64,000 bases of DNA from NCBI GenBank assembly GCA_013407085.1, contig JACCGJ010000633.1, positions 1 to 64,000 on the forward strand, in the 5' to 3' direction. The notes beneath the pieces were generated by a model. That model was given only the letters and a program-made list of their open reading frames with translations. It was not told where the DNA came from and ran no database searches. A program made the position numbers and the translations under genes. This DNA is from Atriophallophorus winterbourni (lineage: Eukaryota > Platyhelminthes > Trematoda > Plagiorchiida > Microphallidae). This document shows, piece by piece, positions 10,710 to 21,577 of this stretch. Position 1 is the first letter of the stretch; each line of letters starts with the position of its first letter.

Positions 10710-11690
10710 TGGAATGCTGGAACGTACGGACACTGCTTGATGTTGGTAGTCAAGCAATCACGATGCGCTCTTCAATGGACTACCAAGTAGATGTTGCTTG
10801 TCTTTCCGAGGTCCTCCTTCCCGGACACGGATCCAAATCGATCGAGGTCCCCGGAGTCGATCCTACTTATTGGATATTTTATAGTGGGCCCGAGGATGAA
10901 TCTGGTCAGCATGGTTAGCGATAGCGCTCAACGACCATGCTAAACAAGCGCTCATGTCATGGCTACCTGTATCCCCGAGAATTGCGAAGGTCCGGCTGAG
11001 GGGTCACCCTTTGAATATAACAGTCATTTCAGTGTATGCCCCAAACCTATCAGCCGGCCAAACCACAAAAGACGACTTTTATAACCAACTTGAATTCGTA
11101 GTCGATAGAGTTGCTGGAAACGACGTACTGGTTGTAGCTGGTGACTGGAACGCTCGTACAGGATCAGCAGATTCCGCAACAAACCGAATCCTGGGAAAAT
11201 TTGGTCTAGGGCAGCGCTGCGCGAATGGCGATCGATTGATCGAGTTTGCGGTCTACAATCACATATGCGTCTGTAACACTAAATTCTAGCACCCTGAAAA
11301 ACACTTGGTCACATGGCACTCGAATGATGGTAGAACAGCGATCCAGATCGATTATGTTCTAATTCGCGCACGTTGGATGTCTTCGGTGCTCGTCTTTTGG
11401 TTCTATCGTGGGGCCGAAACAGGGAACTCAGCAGGCACCGATCACACACTTGTTCGCACAAAGCTCCGACTTCGCCTGCTAAACCGCCAAAGGAAAACTC
11501 CTAGGAAGCGCTTAAACTTGGAAGCCTTAGGAAACCCGGCCCAACGTAAGAAGTTCATTGACGATATCGCTGAGCGGTTGGATGGGAGTGATGCATCAGT
11601 CGAACAACAGTGGTCCAGACTGAATACCGATACTCAGACGGCAGCACTTAAAATCCTAGGCACCGCTTCTCGTCGCCGACGAGATTGAAT
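10710..11690 (+). pseudogene. RTE-like endonuclease domain (EEP family), frameshifted
   Basis: Frame pieces start with ECWNVRTLLDVGSQ (about 10715-10755), the usual N-terminal motif of the endonuclease. Next is a section around 10760-10920 with LSEVLLPGHGS. Then 10954-11289 contains VISVYAPN, VVAGDWNARTG (catalytic Asp/Asn) and NGDRLIEFA. 11305-11688 contains TWHSNDGRTAIQIDYVLI and GTDHTLVRTKL, the Asp-His end motif. Such enzymes nick target DNA for target-primed reverse transcription. Breaks near 10915 and 11290 separate the pieces. Confidence 0.8.
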
Positions 11691-11699
11691 TTCTCAGAA

Positions 11700-13624
11700 C
11701 ACCATCGAACTCTCTGTCCGGGCAAGAGACGCCCGAATGCATGGTGCATCTGAATATCGCCACTTTATGAGAGCTGTTACACGATCAACCCGCAAGGATC
11801 GTCAGCTATATTGGGCGGAGACCGCATCCGAATTGGAAGCCGCAGCAAGTATAGAAGACTTTGGACGACTTTTTTTTACCGGATTCGCAGAGCATCTGGA
11901 AGCTGTGGTTTTTGTACGAATCTTCGAGATTCGTCAGGACAGATGATATTGACCTTCATCAAAAGATAGATAGGTGGGTTGAGCACTTCAGTCAGCTACT
12001 GAACCGCCCGACATCTAATAATGCAGTATTCACTTCCCCGATAAATAGCTGTGAATACCCGGTCAACTGCGAGGCACCATCAGAATACGAGATATCAAGT
12101 GTTTTACGACTAATGCAGAATAGTAAATCGCCAGGTGAGGACGGAATTTCCGTTAAACTTATTAAATCCTGTGCCGACGTATTATTATCTCCGCTACATC
12201 GGCTGTTTTGTTCGATCTGGGAGACGGAAGTTTTCCCATCAGACTGAGGGATGTCTATCATTCTACCACTGCCGGAACGTGGAGATAAATCTGTGTGCTC
12301 TAATTACCGCGGAAAAGTCTAATCAACACTGCTGCTAAAGTGTTTGCAACGCTCATGCTCCATCGGTTCTCCGAAAGAAATCTGCGCATCAGAGTCAACT
12401 AAGGAGTATTTCGCCCTAGGATGGGTTGCGTAGATCAAATATTCACTTTACGCAGGATCCTCGAGCACCGTGCACGGTATCAACAGCAAACGATAGCTTG
12501 CTTTATTGACTTCCACGCCGCCTTCGACTCCGTAGACCGTGGTTGTTTATGTGACATCGTGCTATCGGATGGGGTTCCATTAAAGCTCGTCAACCTAATC
12601 AGAGCCTATTACAGCTCTACAAGGGCACGGGTTCGTGTCTACGGTGAAGAATCGCGTGAATTTAACTTGCACACAGGAGTCAGGCAAGGTTGCCCGCTAT
12701 CGCCGGTTATGTTTAACTATGTCGTAGACTGGATAATGAACCAGGCGTTAACAGACTATCAAGGGGTGCAAATTTCAACGGATCTATGGATTTCCGACCT
12801 TGACTACGCTGACGATATAGTCGTTCTGGGCGACAATACCGAAATGCTGCAAAGCGTTTTAGACCGCATTAGTGCCACTGCCGCGAAAGTCGGTCTTGAG
12901 ATAAACGCGGCTAAAACCAAGGCATTTTTTATACCGACACACCAGGCATCCAGCCACTTCGCGTCCATGGTTGTCCGATCGAATACGTTCCAGTCTTTAA
13001 ATACCTCGGCTCAAGTATATTGCCCAATGGTCAGGCGAAAGATGAAGTGAAGTTAAGGGTCGATCGTGCTCGTAATGCGTTTTTGCAGTTGAAAGGCACC
13101 CTTTGGCGCAAGCCCGGGATCAGCCTGAAAACTAAGACGCGTGTTTATCAAGCAGCGATCCGCCTGTACTGCTTTATGGATGCGAGACATGGCCTTTAAG
13201 GTCACAGGATGTACGCACATTAGAAGTGTTCGACCATTGGTGCCTTAGGGTAATCTTGGGCATCCGATATACTGACCGAGTATCTAACGCAGCCGTACGA
13301 GAGCGTTGCAGCGGACTATCTCCACTTTCCGCTCACATACAACGGCGAAGGCTGCAATGGTTTGGCCACGTCCTCCGAAAGACAGACACAGCACTTCCAA
13401 AACTCGTCCTCGACCACAAACCCGTTCGCACCTGGCGTCGGCGACAAGGTGGTCAAGTGAAAACCTGGCTGTCAACTGTGAAAGAGGATGTAGACACCCT
13501 GGGTCTGCGTACCGTCTACGGAGTTCGCAGGTGGGAACGAGACTGGATCACGATCTGCAACGATCTCGCCTCCGATCGACGTGCGTGGGCTGGTGCGATC
13601 CGAGATATCAATGAAGCCGGCTAA
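11700..13624 (+). pseudogene. RTE-like reverse transcriptase with intact YADD
   Basis: Pieces at 11737-11946, 11861-12247, 12421-13050 and 13226-13624 in differing frames. The central frame shows ACFIDFHAAFDSVDR (palm, first Asp), TGVRQGCPLSPVMFNYVVDWIM, and DYADDIVVL at about 12802-12828, the intact catalytic box. The last frame holds VFDHWCLRVILGI, RRRLQWFGHVLR and a WRRRQGGQVKTW tail ending NEAG-stop, without the C2H2 finger found at 1-955. It is thus a different RTE-like subfamily. Frameshifts near 11870, 12250-12420 and 13010-13220 inactivate it. Confidence 0.85.
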
Positions 13625-13663
13625 TCCACCCGTGGAGCCAGCCGCACAAAAGTAAAAGTAAGT

Positions 13664-13830
13664 AATTAGGTAGCTGTCGTGTAGTGTAACAATATTCAAC
13701 ACAAGATAATCGCCGCAAGGTCTCCAATCGCCAATCTTCTTGGCGACCATATGTGATGGCGAAGCCCACGGGCTAGCGGACGGTCTAATTATATTCAATG
13801 CAGCCATATGTTCAAATCCGCGTTTTGCTG
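13664..13830 (-). pseudogene. pol: Gypsy A reverse transcriptase, N-terminal piece
   Basis: The minus-strand frame reads FEHMAALNIIRPSASPWASP and then GDWRPCGDY, the hallmark start of Ty3/gypsy RT in flukes. It is cut at 13664 by the RTE-like element and resumes at 10067. Gag-like sequence follows immediately upstream in element order, so the protease and its linker are missing. Confidence 0.8.
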
Positions 13831-14310
13831 ATTTCAGTTACAGCCGGGGCGAGAATTTCGCGCAGCGTTTCCGACCTGACAAAGGTAATAGCAGAACCCG
13901 TCAGTATCACGAGTACGAGAACGGCTTCTATTTATAGATCGACTCCGAAGTCTAAATTTAGACGTTTTGGGCAGTTCCATTTTGGAAATAGTGTGCTGTA
14001 ACGATGAGAGTTCCTTTGTCAGCGTGGCCAAGGTGGCTTTCAACTTGGAGAGTTTAATTTCTTCTGATAATTGACTAATGATGGTTCTGTCAAAGTATTT
14101 ATGGATTTTAAAAGCAAGTTCAGCTAATAAATCGAGACAGATATTGTCAACCGACAGTGGTGCTGGATAGCAAGCAATTCAGCCAGAGTTGCTGTAGGAC
14201 AGAATCGTCTAATTTTGTGTTACTCACCAGCAAGTAGTTGATTAAACCTGGATACATCAAAAGCTATAGTACGCTTAAGAACAGCAGCCTTTAGCGAGTC
14301 TTAAGGCGAA
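13831..14310 (-). pseudogene. gag: Gypsy A gag remnant with degenerate zinc motif
   Basis: Minus-strand pieces: DSLKAAVLKRTIAFDVSRFN near 14250-14300, LDLLAELAFKIHKYFDRT near 14090-14150, a serine/lysine-rich linker, and RDTDGFCYYLCQVGNAARNS at 13850-13905. This matches the CHCC-type gag zinc motif of the CsRn1/Boudicca group (C, H, C, C), with H and the third C replaced. At least two frameshifts are present. Confidence 0.7.
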
Positions 14311-16700
14311 ATTGAGGGTAATTCAAGGTAATTCAAGATTTTAATGGTCTAAAAAGCAACATGCTTAACAGCAACAATAGGTAGGTACAAATAAAAATTT
14401 AAGTGTATAAACAATATAAGGAAATAGAATAAACCGTAGATAAATGTTCTGGAAACGAACAATGCAATAAAAATTCGTCTAATATCGTTTTAAATTCATG
14501 CAAGCTAGTGGAGTGAACAACGGTTAAAGTTAAACTGTTGAAGTAAAACAGACACGGACAGAGTAAAAATACCTTCTACAGTTCGGGCCGGAATGGGGTA
14601 TGACCAGCACATATTCATGGGTCCGATAATTTCTCGTATTCCTTCGCTTGAATAAATCCTGTTAGGGATGGTTCTGGGTATGGAATGTCTTGTAAAGTAA
14701 GATAACGTCTTCTGTGATTCATCGATAGGGGAAGTCGAACAGATTAAGTTGAGCTATCCTTTCTTTATATGGTTTGTTTCGCATGCTGAGAACTATTGTT
14801 TGAGCGGTGATAGATTCGCTGCATAAGTTCCACATCCCTCTTGATCCACGGACACCATGACTGCACACCGTATTCCATGAGTGGTCTCAAGTATGTATAC
14901 ATGATCCTTGGGAATATCTTTGGCGAAAATTTCCCAAATACCCGTTTGATTAGATCTAGAACACGTGTTGCTTTTTTGAAGGCGCTGTTAGTTTGAAGTG
15001 ATGTTTTTAAACTGGAGCATATCCAGACAACCAAATCTGTTCTTCACTACAATTTTCAATGACATGCGAACCTATGTGATATGTGAACTCTACTCGATTC
15101 CCCATATTGATGATCCTGCATTTGTTGTAGTTAAACGGCAGTTTGTTCTTCAACGACCAGCTTTGAAGCGTATCAAGATCCTGTTGTAATAGTAGACAGT
15201 CTTCTGGACTACGAATGCTGCGCCAAATCTTTATTTCGTCCACAAATAACGAACTTTTACCTCGAACAATTTCCGGTATTTCATCGACATAAACCAGAAA
15301 GAGGATCGGACCAAGGACTGAACCTTGGGGAACTCCGCTAGTTGCTGCGATTGGTTTGGATAATGCACCATCAACACGTAATTCATTAGTGCGATTTGTT
15401 AAGTAGTCATTTAGCCAATTCAACAACTTTCCTGTTATACCAAGCCTTTCAAGCTTCTGCAGTAGTAGGCAATAGTCAATGCGATCGAATGATTTTGATA
15501 TATCTAAGTAGCACGCGTGTTTTGCTTGTCCTTTATCTACCGATTTTGTCCAATAATCTAGCGTTACCAGTAAATTAGACAAACAGGAATAATTGCGTCT
15601 AAATCCATACTGGTTCCTCGAAAGCAACTGATTATTCTCGAAATATACGTTGCTGGTTTCCGGTTGGCAGTTAAATGTGTTTTTTAGAGCATCACTCAAC
15701 GCCATAGTGTTGATCCGCCTAACTGTTTCACGGGCATGATTTGTGTTCCAGCTTCAAACAGATAGTCAAACTGAATGACGACGTGATCACTTAGTCCCAG
15801 TGGACTTACGTAAGCAACGTTATCAATGTCGTGTTCATTGCTTGTCAGAACGAGATCTGAGAGTGAGGGTAAATCGTTTCCGCGGTATCGGGTATTACAT
15901 ACAATCTGGTTATAAAGAGGAATATAGTCAAACAACTCACTGAATGCGCGCTCGGGGGAGTGTTCTCGGTAAATGTTACTGCTCTGCAGATTCGGTAAAT
16001 TGAATTCACCCATAATCGAAAATCCACAAGTGAATCTGAAAGTAGCCATGCAAATTTTATCCAGTAGGGCCAGATTGTGAGATTCCTGTGCATACTACTC
16101 CCAAAATACAGTCTTCGCCGTTAGCTAGTCGGACTGAGCACCAAAGTCAAACAAGTTACACGATGTCTGGATCCGTAATCTCACGGCACAGGTTTTGCTT
16201 ATAATACAAAGCTACTCCTTCTCCTCTGGTTTCACGGTCATGACGAATAAGTGACATTCCCCGTAATTCCAGTTCACTATTTGTTTGGTGAGTTTGTAGC
16301 CACGTTTCCGTTACGGCGATGATGTCTGGTGAACATCTCAGAGAATCTGCACGCAGTTCATCGATTTTGATTCTGAGACATGGTAGGTTGGTGTAGATGC
16401 ATCTCATAGATGTTTTTCTCAACAAGCATAGGGTGTGGGGAAGGAGGCTACCGGAGTGCACAATATCTGTTAGGCCGACTCCTCCAGAGTCTGCATCTGA
16501 AGGTTTTTTGCTTGCAGAGATGCTTGATCGTTTTGAGATTGTACTGTTGGGATACATTGATCTATGGTATCGGTTGAATTTGTTTCTTACACGCCAAATA
16601 CTAATTGACTTGGTAGTGTCACTATTGAACTTCGTGGTGCATCTATCTTTCCGATGTGAAGTTTCGATGCGCTTAGTCTATTTTCTCGCGGCATCTGTCT
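14311..16700 (-). mobile_element. CR1-like non-LTR retrotransposon, internally deleted
   Basis: Minus strand, 5' to 3'. Endonuclease start PDIIAVTETWLQTHQTNSELELRG (about 16240-16310). Endonuclease middle and end with GEFNLPN (D to E at the usual GDFN) and LGLSDHVVIQFDY (15696-16049). Then, abruptly, RT at 15705 downward: QYGFRRNYSCLSNLLVTLDYW, CYLDISKSFDRIDY, SGVPQGSVLGPILFLVYVDEIP, and FVDEIKIW where FADD should be. Thumb and tail 14765-15034 (YLRPLMEYGVQSWCPWI). The final VVHSTSLHEFKTILDEF-like piece lies near 14510. The 3' end carries two copies of GGTAATTCAA (14317-14336). The endonuclease-RT connector is deleted. Confidence 0.85.
15007..15705 (-). pseudogene. CR1-like reverse transcriptase with mutated active site
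   Basis: A 232-residue open frame and the best-kept CR1-like RT here. Palm motif A (CYLDISKSFDRIDY) and motif B (SGVPQGSVLGP) are intact. Motif C reads LFVDEIKIW, so the second catalytic Asp of FADD has become Glu and the preceding Ala is Val. The Glu change would be expected to abolish or strongly reduce activity. A frame break near 15020 separates it from the tail ORF at 14765-15034. Confidence 0.8.
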
Positions 16701-16985
16701 GCGGCCATTTTCCTAACGAGTTTTGACCGTGTTCAACATATCTTTACGCAAAAACGTTATTTTAGGTGCTTGGGACCGATGACCTTATAACCCCACCATG
16801 TGCGATTTTTCTATAATTAAAGTTTATAGTACTTGTACAGTCTTCTATTTTGTATGATTTCAAATTTTTAACTTAGACATCATCGTTTCGTTTCGATTTC
16901 CGATAGCGTCATATTATTATTATTATATTTGCACAATCTGATACAGATATAGTGCCGTTCAACATAAACAATGAGATGTACAAAG
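16701..16985. other. Stretch with short microsatellite
   Basis: No coding sequence recognised. It includes a small (ATT)n run at about 16912-16929. Confidence 0.4.
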
Positions 16986-16989
16986 CGAG

Positions 16990-17290
16990 AAGGGGGGTAC
17001 AAAGCGTTGTCATCGGCATCGTTGAACGTGGGCATGATACTACCCGGTTGCCTACACCGAAGTAGGTACCTACACCGAAGCGTCATAACGATTTATCGAT
17101 TTCATGTTATCGTTATCACTCACATTTCACCGATTTTCTGTTCGATAACTCAGTTGACAATATTTATCTGTTGAATACCATTTGTACATAATCAACTCAT
17201 TCATTAATTACAATACACTCTTTGTCCACGCACGGTCTTCGTTCTTCTGTGGTTGTATCGGAGTCGAAATTGTATGTGGATATATCTGGA
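16990..17290 (+). repeat. LTR-like sequence, possible 5' LTR remnant of gypsy B
   Basis: About 200 bp (17080-17270) aligns with the reverse complement of 7340-7520, inside the gypsy A LTR. Shared runs include CGTTATC.ATCACTC, CATTAATTA and a GTTCTTCTG stretch. It lies upstream of gypsy B gag in the right orientation for a 5' LTR, but does not clearly match the gypsy B 3' LTR at 21817. No primer-binding site was found after it, so the assignment is tentative. Confidence 0.35.
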
Positions 17291-17609
17291 ACACTCGCAG
17301 CCTCAGAATCCATTCCCTCCTATTCGCTACAAGTTTCTCCGTTCTAACAATCACAGTCACAATCACCTGCGCATTACCGGCTTTAGATGCTTCTAATCTC
17401 TGCGTTTGTTTCGGCTTAATTTGAGCTATTTTTCGTATATATGAGATCACGATGAATTTATTATTTATTCTCATGTGGTGCTCTTGCTCCATATCGATGT
17501 AGCTAAAGAGGTCAGTGATTTTATTTATGCTATTCTTGAGAAGAAGCCATAAAAATTTACAATTATAGATGGGATTGGTATTTTCCAGCAAAAAAGCTCG
17601 ACATCCACT

Positions 17610-17945
17610 TTACAAAATGGCTCTTGGTGATGAAATAAACCGTCTCAGCTTCATCGCCAAATGAAAGAGCTACTTGGAGTTAAAATGATCGATGAGAGCA
17701 TTTCCAAACAATTGTGGTTTAGAAACCTCCCAACTGACATTTGCCAAGTGGTTTCTAGTTTGATAACTTACGTATTAATAGCGGAACAAGCAGAGGAGGC
17801 CGATAGTATGCTCAGAGCAAAAAAACTGACCAAATTACGGTACCTTTTACGCCAATTAAATAAACAAGTCGCTGAACTAACTCTCATGGTAAACTCGGAT
17901 TTGCCGGATTCTTCAAGCCGACGACGCTTAAAATGTAAATCTTGA
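17610..17945 (+). pseudogene. gag: Gypsy B gag remnant
   Basis: The frame 17661-17945 contains MKELLGVKMIDESISKQLW, FRNLPTDICQVVSSLI and AEEADSMLRAKK, matching the conserved gag block of fluke gypsy elements (LWLRNLP type). A degenerate CHCC zinc region probably follows at 17950-18030 but is full of stops. Confidence 0.75.
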
Positions 17946-18048
17946 CCATCGAGAATCCCTGAGCGCATATGTTTGTATATGGAGATAAAGGATTAAAATA
18001 GATTTCTCCATGGTTAAAAACCTTCAAAATAAAGGTTAGTCAGTAACG

Positions 18049-18330
18049 GTGACAACTTTATGCGGCCCACCAAATCCGAATCGCTTGTTCCAATTCACTG
18101 GCATATCGAGTGGTATACGTTTCCTAGTCGATACTGGCACTGAAACCAGCGTCGTACCTCCCGTATCCAGTTCCTCAAAGCCGTCGTCCTACAAGCTTCT
18201 GGCTGCTTCTGGTACTTGCATTACCAATTACGGTCAAATTATTTTAACCCTTTGGTGCTTATCATTGCTGAGGTTAATTGCCCCATAATCGGTATTGACC
18301 TTTGTCTCACTTCGGCCAAACTGTTGAAGT
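18049..18330 (+). pseudogene. Gypsy B aspartic protease remnant
   Basis: The frame shows RFLVDTGTETSVVPP, with the catalytic Asp-Thr-Gly triad of a retroviral-type protease near 18120-18165. It continues into YKLLAASGT, GQIILTL and, in another frame, a CPIIGID-like end near 18280. This is the only protease remnant recognised in the window. Confidence 0.75.
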
Positions 18331-18439
18331 GAAACAGCGGAGATTAGTGGATACGATAACCTCTTTACAGGTGTCAGGCATCACTACTAAGCCATTTCTT
18401 CTGGTATCAAGGCCGTAACTCTATAAAACTTAACATTTA

Positions 18440-19250
18440 GTGCTATGTTGCATAAATTCCCATCCATCATGCTATGACAGACAAAGTGACCCACTATGTG
18501 GAACACCACATCGTAACTAGCCGAAAATCTGTCTCTTTTAGACCAAGACGACTTCACCCTTCCAAACTCACATTTGCAAAACCCGAGTTAAAGCATATGC
18601 TACAGCTTGGAATCATTTGCCTTTTCTCCATCTCCCGGTCATCATCCCTACACATGGTTCCCAAAAAGACCTCACATGCCTGGAGGCCCGATGGTGACTA
18701 CGGCGCACTTTACAACTGACCGGTGCGAGACAGATACCCTGTACCACACATCCATAATTTGTATTTGAATCTTTCTGCCACAACTGTACTTACTAAGCTT
18801 GATCTTGTCCATGTTTTCTACCACATTCAGGTAGCCGAGGAAAACATACCTAAAAGGGCATTCACAAATCCATTCGGCTTATACGAATTCATTCAAATGC
18901 TCTATAGACTGAGAAACGATGCATATACCTTCCGACGTTGCATTCACGAAGTCCTGTGAGGCTTGGCGTTCATCTACGCATACATTTACGATGTCTCAAT
19001 TGCCAACAACTCTCCAGAGAATCACGCCACACCCATTCGTATTGTTTTCTAACGCTTCGTAAAGTACGGGATGAAGATCAACCCTAGTAAATGCATTTTT
19101 ATTACAGACACTCTGGATGTTTTTCATCACAGCCTCGCTAGATCTTGTATTACACATCTTCCTGAAACATGTCAGGCGATTCCAGAAATTTCTGACCCAA
19201 CAACGATAAATTAGTTGCGCCATTTTATCAATATGAATAATTTTTCCAGC
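18440..19250 (+). pseudogene. pol: Gypsy B reverse transcriptase remnant
   Basis: 18474-18719 carries RPRRLHPSKLTFAKPELKHM, HMVPKK and the WRPDGDYGALYN block. 18723-18959 carries RDRYPVPHIHNL, TKLDLVHVFYHIQVAEENIPK and a degraded MPFGLRN block. The YxDD position reads YIYD (about 18981-18992), so the active site is lost. Confidence 0.8.
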
Positions 19251-19272
19251 GTTTCATTACAAATTGTAAAAC

Positions 19273-19830
19273 GTGATTACACCTCTAACTGATTTGTTCA
19301 ATTCTAAGGCAAAATCAGCTCTACTTTCGCTAGAGGCACTTGCAGCTTTTACCTCATTCAAAAAGGCTCTTTACAGTGCCACCAAACTTTCTTTCATTGA
19401 TCCAGAACCGACCTTTCTTTTATCATTGACGACTGATTACTCGAATTCGTCAGTTGGAGCTGTTTTAGAACAACACCATAAGTGCACAGTCCATCCATTG
19501 TCATTTTTATTGCAGAAGCTTAATCCGGCACAAAGATGCTACAGCACATTTTGTCGTTAATTATTTGAGATATGTTTAGCAAAAAGGCATTTCTGTCAAC
19601 TATTTGTAAATTGTGACTTAACCATTTTTACGGATCACAAACCGCTAACTTTTGCGCTGCATTCTAAAGTCCATCGTGATTCGGCGCTCGGGATACGACA
19701 CTCGGATTACATTTTTCAATTCTATACTGATATCCGTTACGTCAAAGCAGAGCAAACTTGGTTGCCGATGCTTTATCAAGACCTGACAATTCTGTTTTGT
19801 CTACAAGCACACGATTCGATCTCCACCTTC
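19273..19830 (+). pseudogene. Gypsy B RNase H and connection domain
   Basis: ITPLTDLFN, ALAAFTSFKKAL and the DYSNSSVGAVLEQHHKC block (19273-19560) correspond to the RT-RNase H tether and the start of RNase H. FTDHKPLTFALHSK-like sequence follows near 19630-19665, and VADALSRPDNS ends the domain (19758-19790). Frames change near 19560 and 19750. Confidence 0.75.
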
Positions 19831-19984
19831 TGGCTAACCATCACAGTGAGATTGATACAACCGAACTCGCGAAGTGTCGATCCTGTAATGTGCAGCAAAT
19901 CGAGTCACCAAACGCGGATGCCCTGTCGATGATATTTCAACAGGAAAACCTAGACCACTTGTTCCTTATTCTCTACGACATGTC

Positions 19985-21577
19985 ATTTTTGATTAAGTTC
20001 ATTCGATTTATCATCCTGGGAAGCGCACCACCTTGAGGCTAATTGCAGATTGTTTTGTTTGGCCGTCCATGGATAAGAAAATACCAACCTGGGTCCAGCT
20101 TTGCATTCCTTGTCAAAAGAACAAAATATATCGACATACTTTGACCGAAGGATGGCCTGGCAAACACATGACGTTTCATCGCATACGAATAGGATACCAA
20201 AGAACAATGAACCAACTTTGGCAGTGATAGGCGCTCCTATGAATCTTATTTTGGAGCGGGGCCTTCGAATCGGCCGTGCTCAAAATTAATGTTTTCATGC
20301 GTTTTTATTTTTTTCAGTCAACACGGAACCTTTTGTTTTTGAAACGTTTTAACATGTCGCGAACATGTAAACGAAGGACGTTCGATGCCCCGCACGCTTT
20401 AAATGCTGCGAAATATTTTTATTTTGAAGGATGGGGAATTTGCTAGCCGGTCAGAAAAATGCGAGAGAAAACATATACATGGGGGTTTAAAAATCGTGCA
20501 GCATGACTTTTCACCAACATCCATCACAATCACAATGCCTAATGCCTGCAGACGAAACCGAAGCTGTTTGGATTTTGAATGTGACTGGCAATCTCAAACT
20601 TTCCCTTTAAAGTTTGACGTCCCTCTTATTCGTATTGGAATTCTGTGTTTAAACTATTTTGATTAACTGAAGATTCGTTTTACCGAATAAAGTTTTCTTC
20701 TTCTTCTTCTAAATCCTAGACGCTCGATTGGATTATCAGCCATTTACAGTCCTGCGCCAACGGAACTTAACAAAATGAACTGAAGTATAACACCTTACAT
20801 TCCTTTTAGTCATCCACAAAGTCAATTCTATTATGTGCATCTTGATCTCTTCAGTCCTACACCATCATCCAACGAATACTCATTCATCCCAACAGTGATT
20901 GATCGGTTTACTCGAATGCTTTTCCAATCAAATACACATGTTCTGAGACTGTAGCACGTGCCTTCCTCGAACACTGGATTGCCAATTTTGACACGCGATC
21001 TATTATCACAACCGACCGTGGAGCAAATTTTCAATCAAACATTCGACTCATTGGCTGTCAGCACATCCGAACAACCCTCAACCACTTCAACTCGAATGGA
21101 TTGGTTAAACGCTTACGAAGTCAGTTCAAAGCCTATTTAGCTTGTCAGCCCGATCCTAATAGACGGACTTAGAATTTACCGCTTGTTCTTCTTGGAATTC
21201 GTTCTATATCAAAGAAGACATGCAATGCTCAGCGGCATAGTTAGTTTTTGGAACTACCTTGTGTCTTCCTGGTGAACTCGTTGTGCCTTGTCAGTCATTA
21301 AATTCTATGTCAGGTTACATTACTCGCTTACGATTGTTTATATCAAACTTTGATTTTACGTTTCCGAGACATCGCAATATCTACCAACACAAATGACATA
21401 ATCTTGATGCGTGTTATTTTGTTATTTTATTTTTTTGACTCTGTTTGTGAACCACTTTCACCATCCTATCATGGACCTCACAGATTTATTGAGCTTAAAC
21501 GCAAGTATTTCGTTTTGGATATGAATGATCGGCGTGAGACTTTTTATTTTGATCGTCTAAAATTAGCTTTCCTTTAG
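19985..21577 (+). pseudogene. Gypsy B integrase, split by an insertion and with catalytic Glu lost
   Basis: The zinc-binding part around 20030-20130 ends in CIPCQKNKIYRHT. Foreign DNA follows to about 20804. The core then resumes with SHPQSQFYYVHLDLFSP (20814-20864, first Asp), ITTDRGANFQSN (about 21007-21042, second Asp) and NSNGLVKRLRSQF (about 21093-21130), where Lys stands in place of the catalytic Glu. A C-terminal tail PSYHGPHRFIELKRKYFVLD is at 21452-21520. Confidence 0.75.
20141..20804 (+). mobile_element. Insertion in gypsy B integrase with SINE-like repeat and (TTC)n tail
   Basis: The segment interrupts integrase coding. About 20388-20709 aligns with 40245-40556. Shared runs are CACGCTTTAAATGCT, GGGA.TTTGCT..CCGGTC.GAAAAAT, and GAATGTGACTG.CAATCTCAAA. 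It ends CGAATAAAGTTTTCTTCTTCTTCTTCT. A short, non-coding, dispersed unit with a simple-repeat tail suggests a non-autonomous retroposon. The flanking parts of the insert (20141-20387, 20710-20804) are unassigned. No duplication was found at the junctions. Confidence 0.6.

Larger units (their letters stand above)
10068..13663 (+). mobile_element. RTE-like non-LTR retrotransposon, nearly full length, inserted in gypsy A
   Basis: About 3.6 kb. A GC-richer 5' region (10068-10700) carries no ORF but is typical of such element leaders. An endonuclease and a reverse transcriptase follow, and the 3' end is a short A/GT-rich repeat tail (AAAAGTAAAAGTAAGT). It lies in the opposite orientation to its host element, within the RT finger region, and is flanked by AAT duplications. 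It must be younger than gypsy A. It carries several frameshifts and stops, but its RT core is better kept than any other in the window. Confidence 0.85.
7318..14310 (-). mobile_element. Gypsy A: Ty3/gypsy LTR retrotransposon, CsRn1/Boudicca-like, split by an RTE-like element
   Basis: Reading leftwards on the minus strand: gag remnant (14310-13820), reverse transcriptase start (about 13820-13664), then the RTE-like insertion (10068-13663). RT resumes at 10067 and runs into RNase H, integrase and the C-terminal tail, ending near 7870. The polypurine tract and 3' LTR follow. The 5' LTR is missing; a CR1-like element abuts the gag side near 14315. No protease is found between gag and RT, so that segment was deleted. 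Frameshifts and stops are spread throughout, and the element is dead. Confidence 0.85.

Noticed and set aside
13306..13614. 102-codon plus-strand ORF overlapping the RTE-like tail
   Set aside because: Shadow frame of the RT tail ORF at 13226-13624, which has the recognised motifs.
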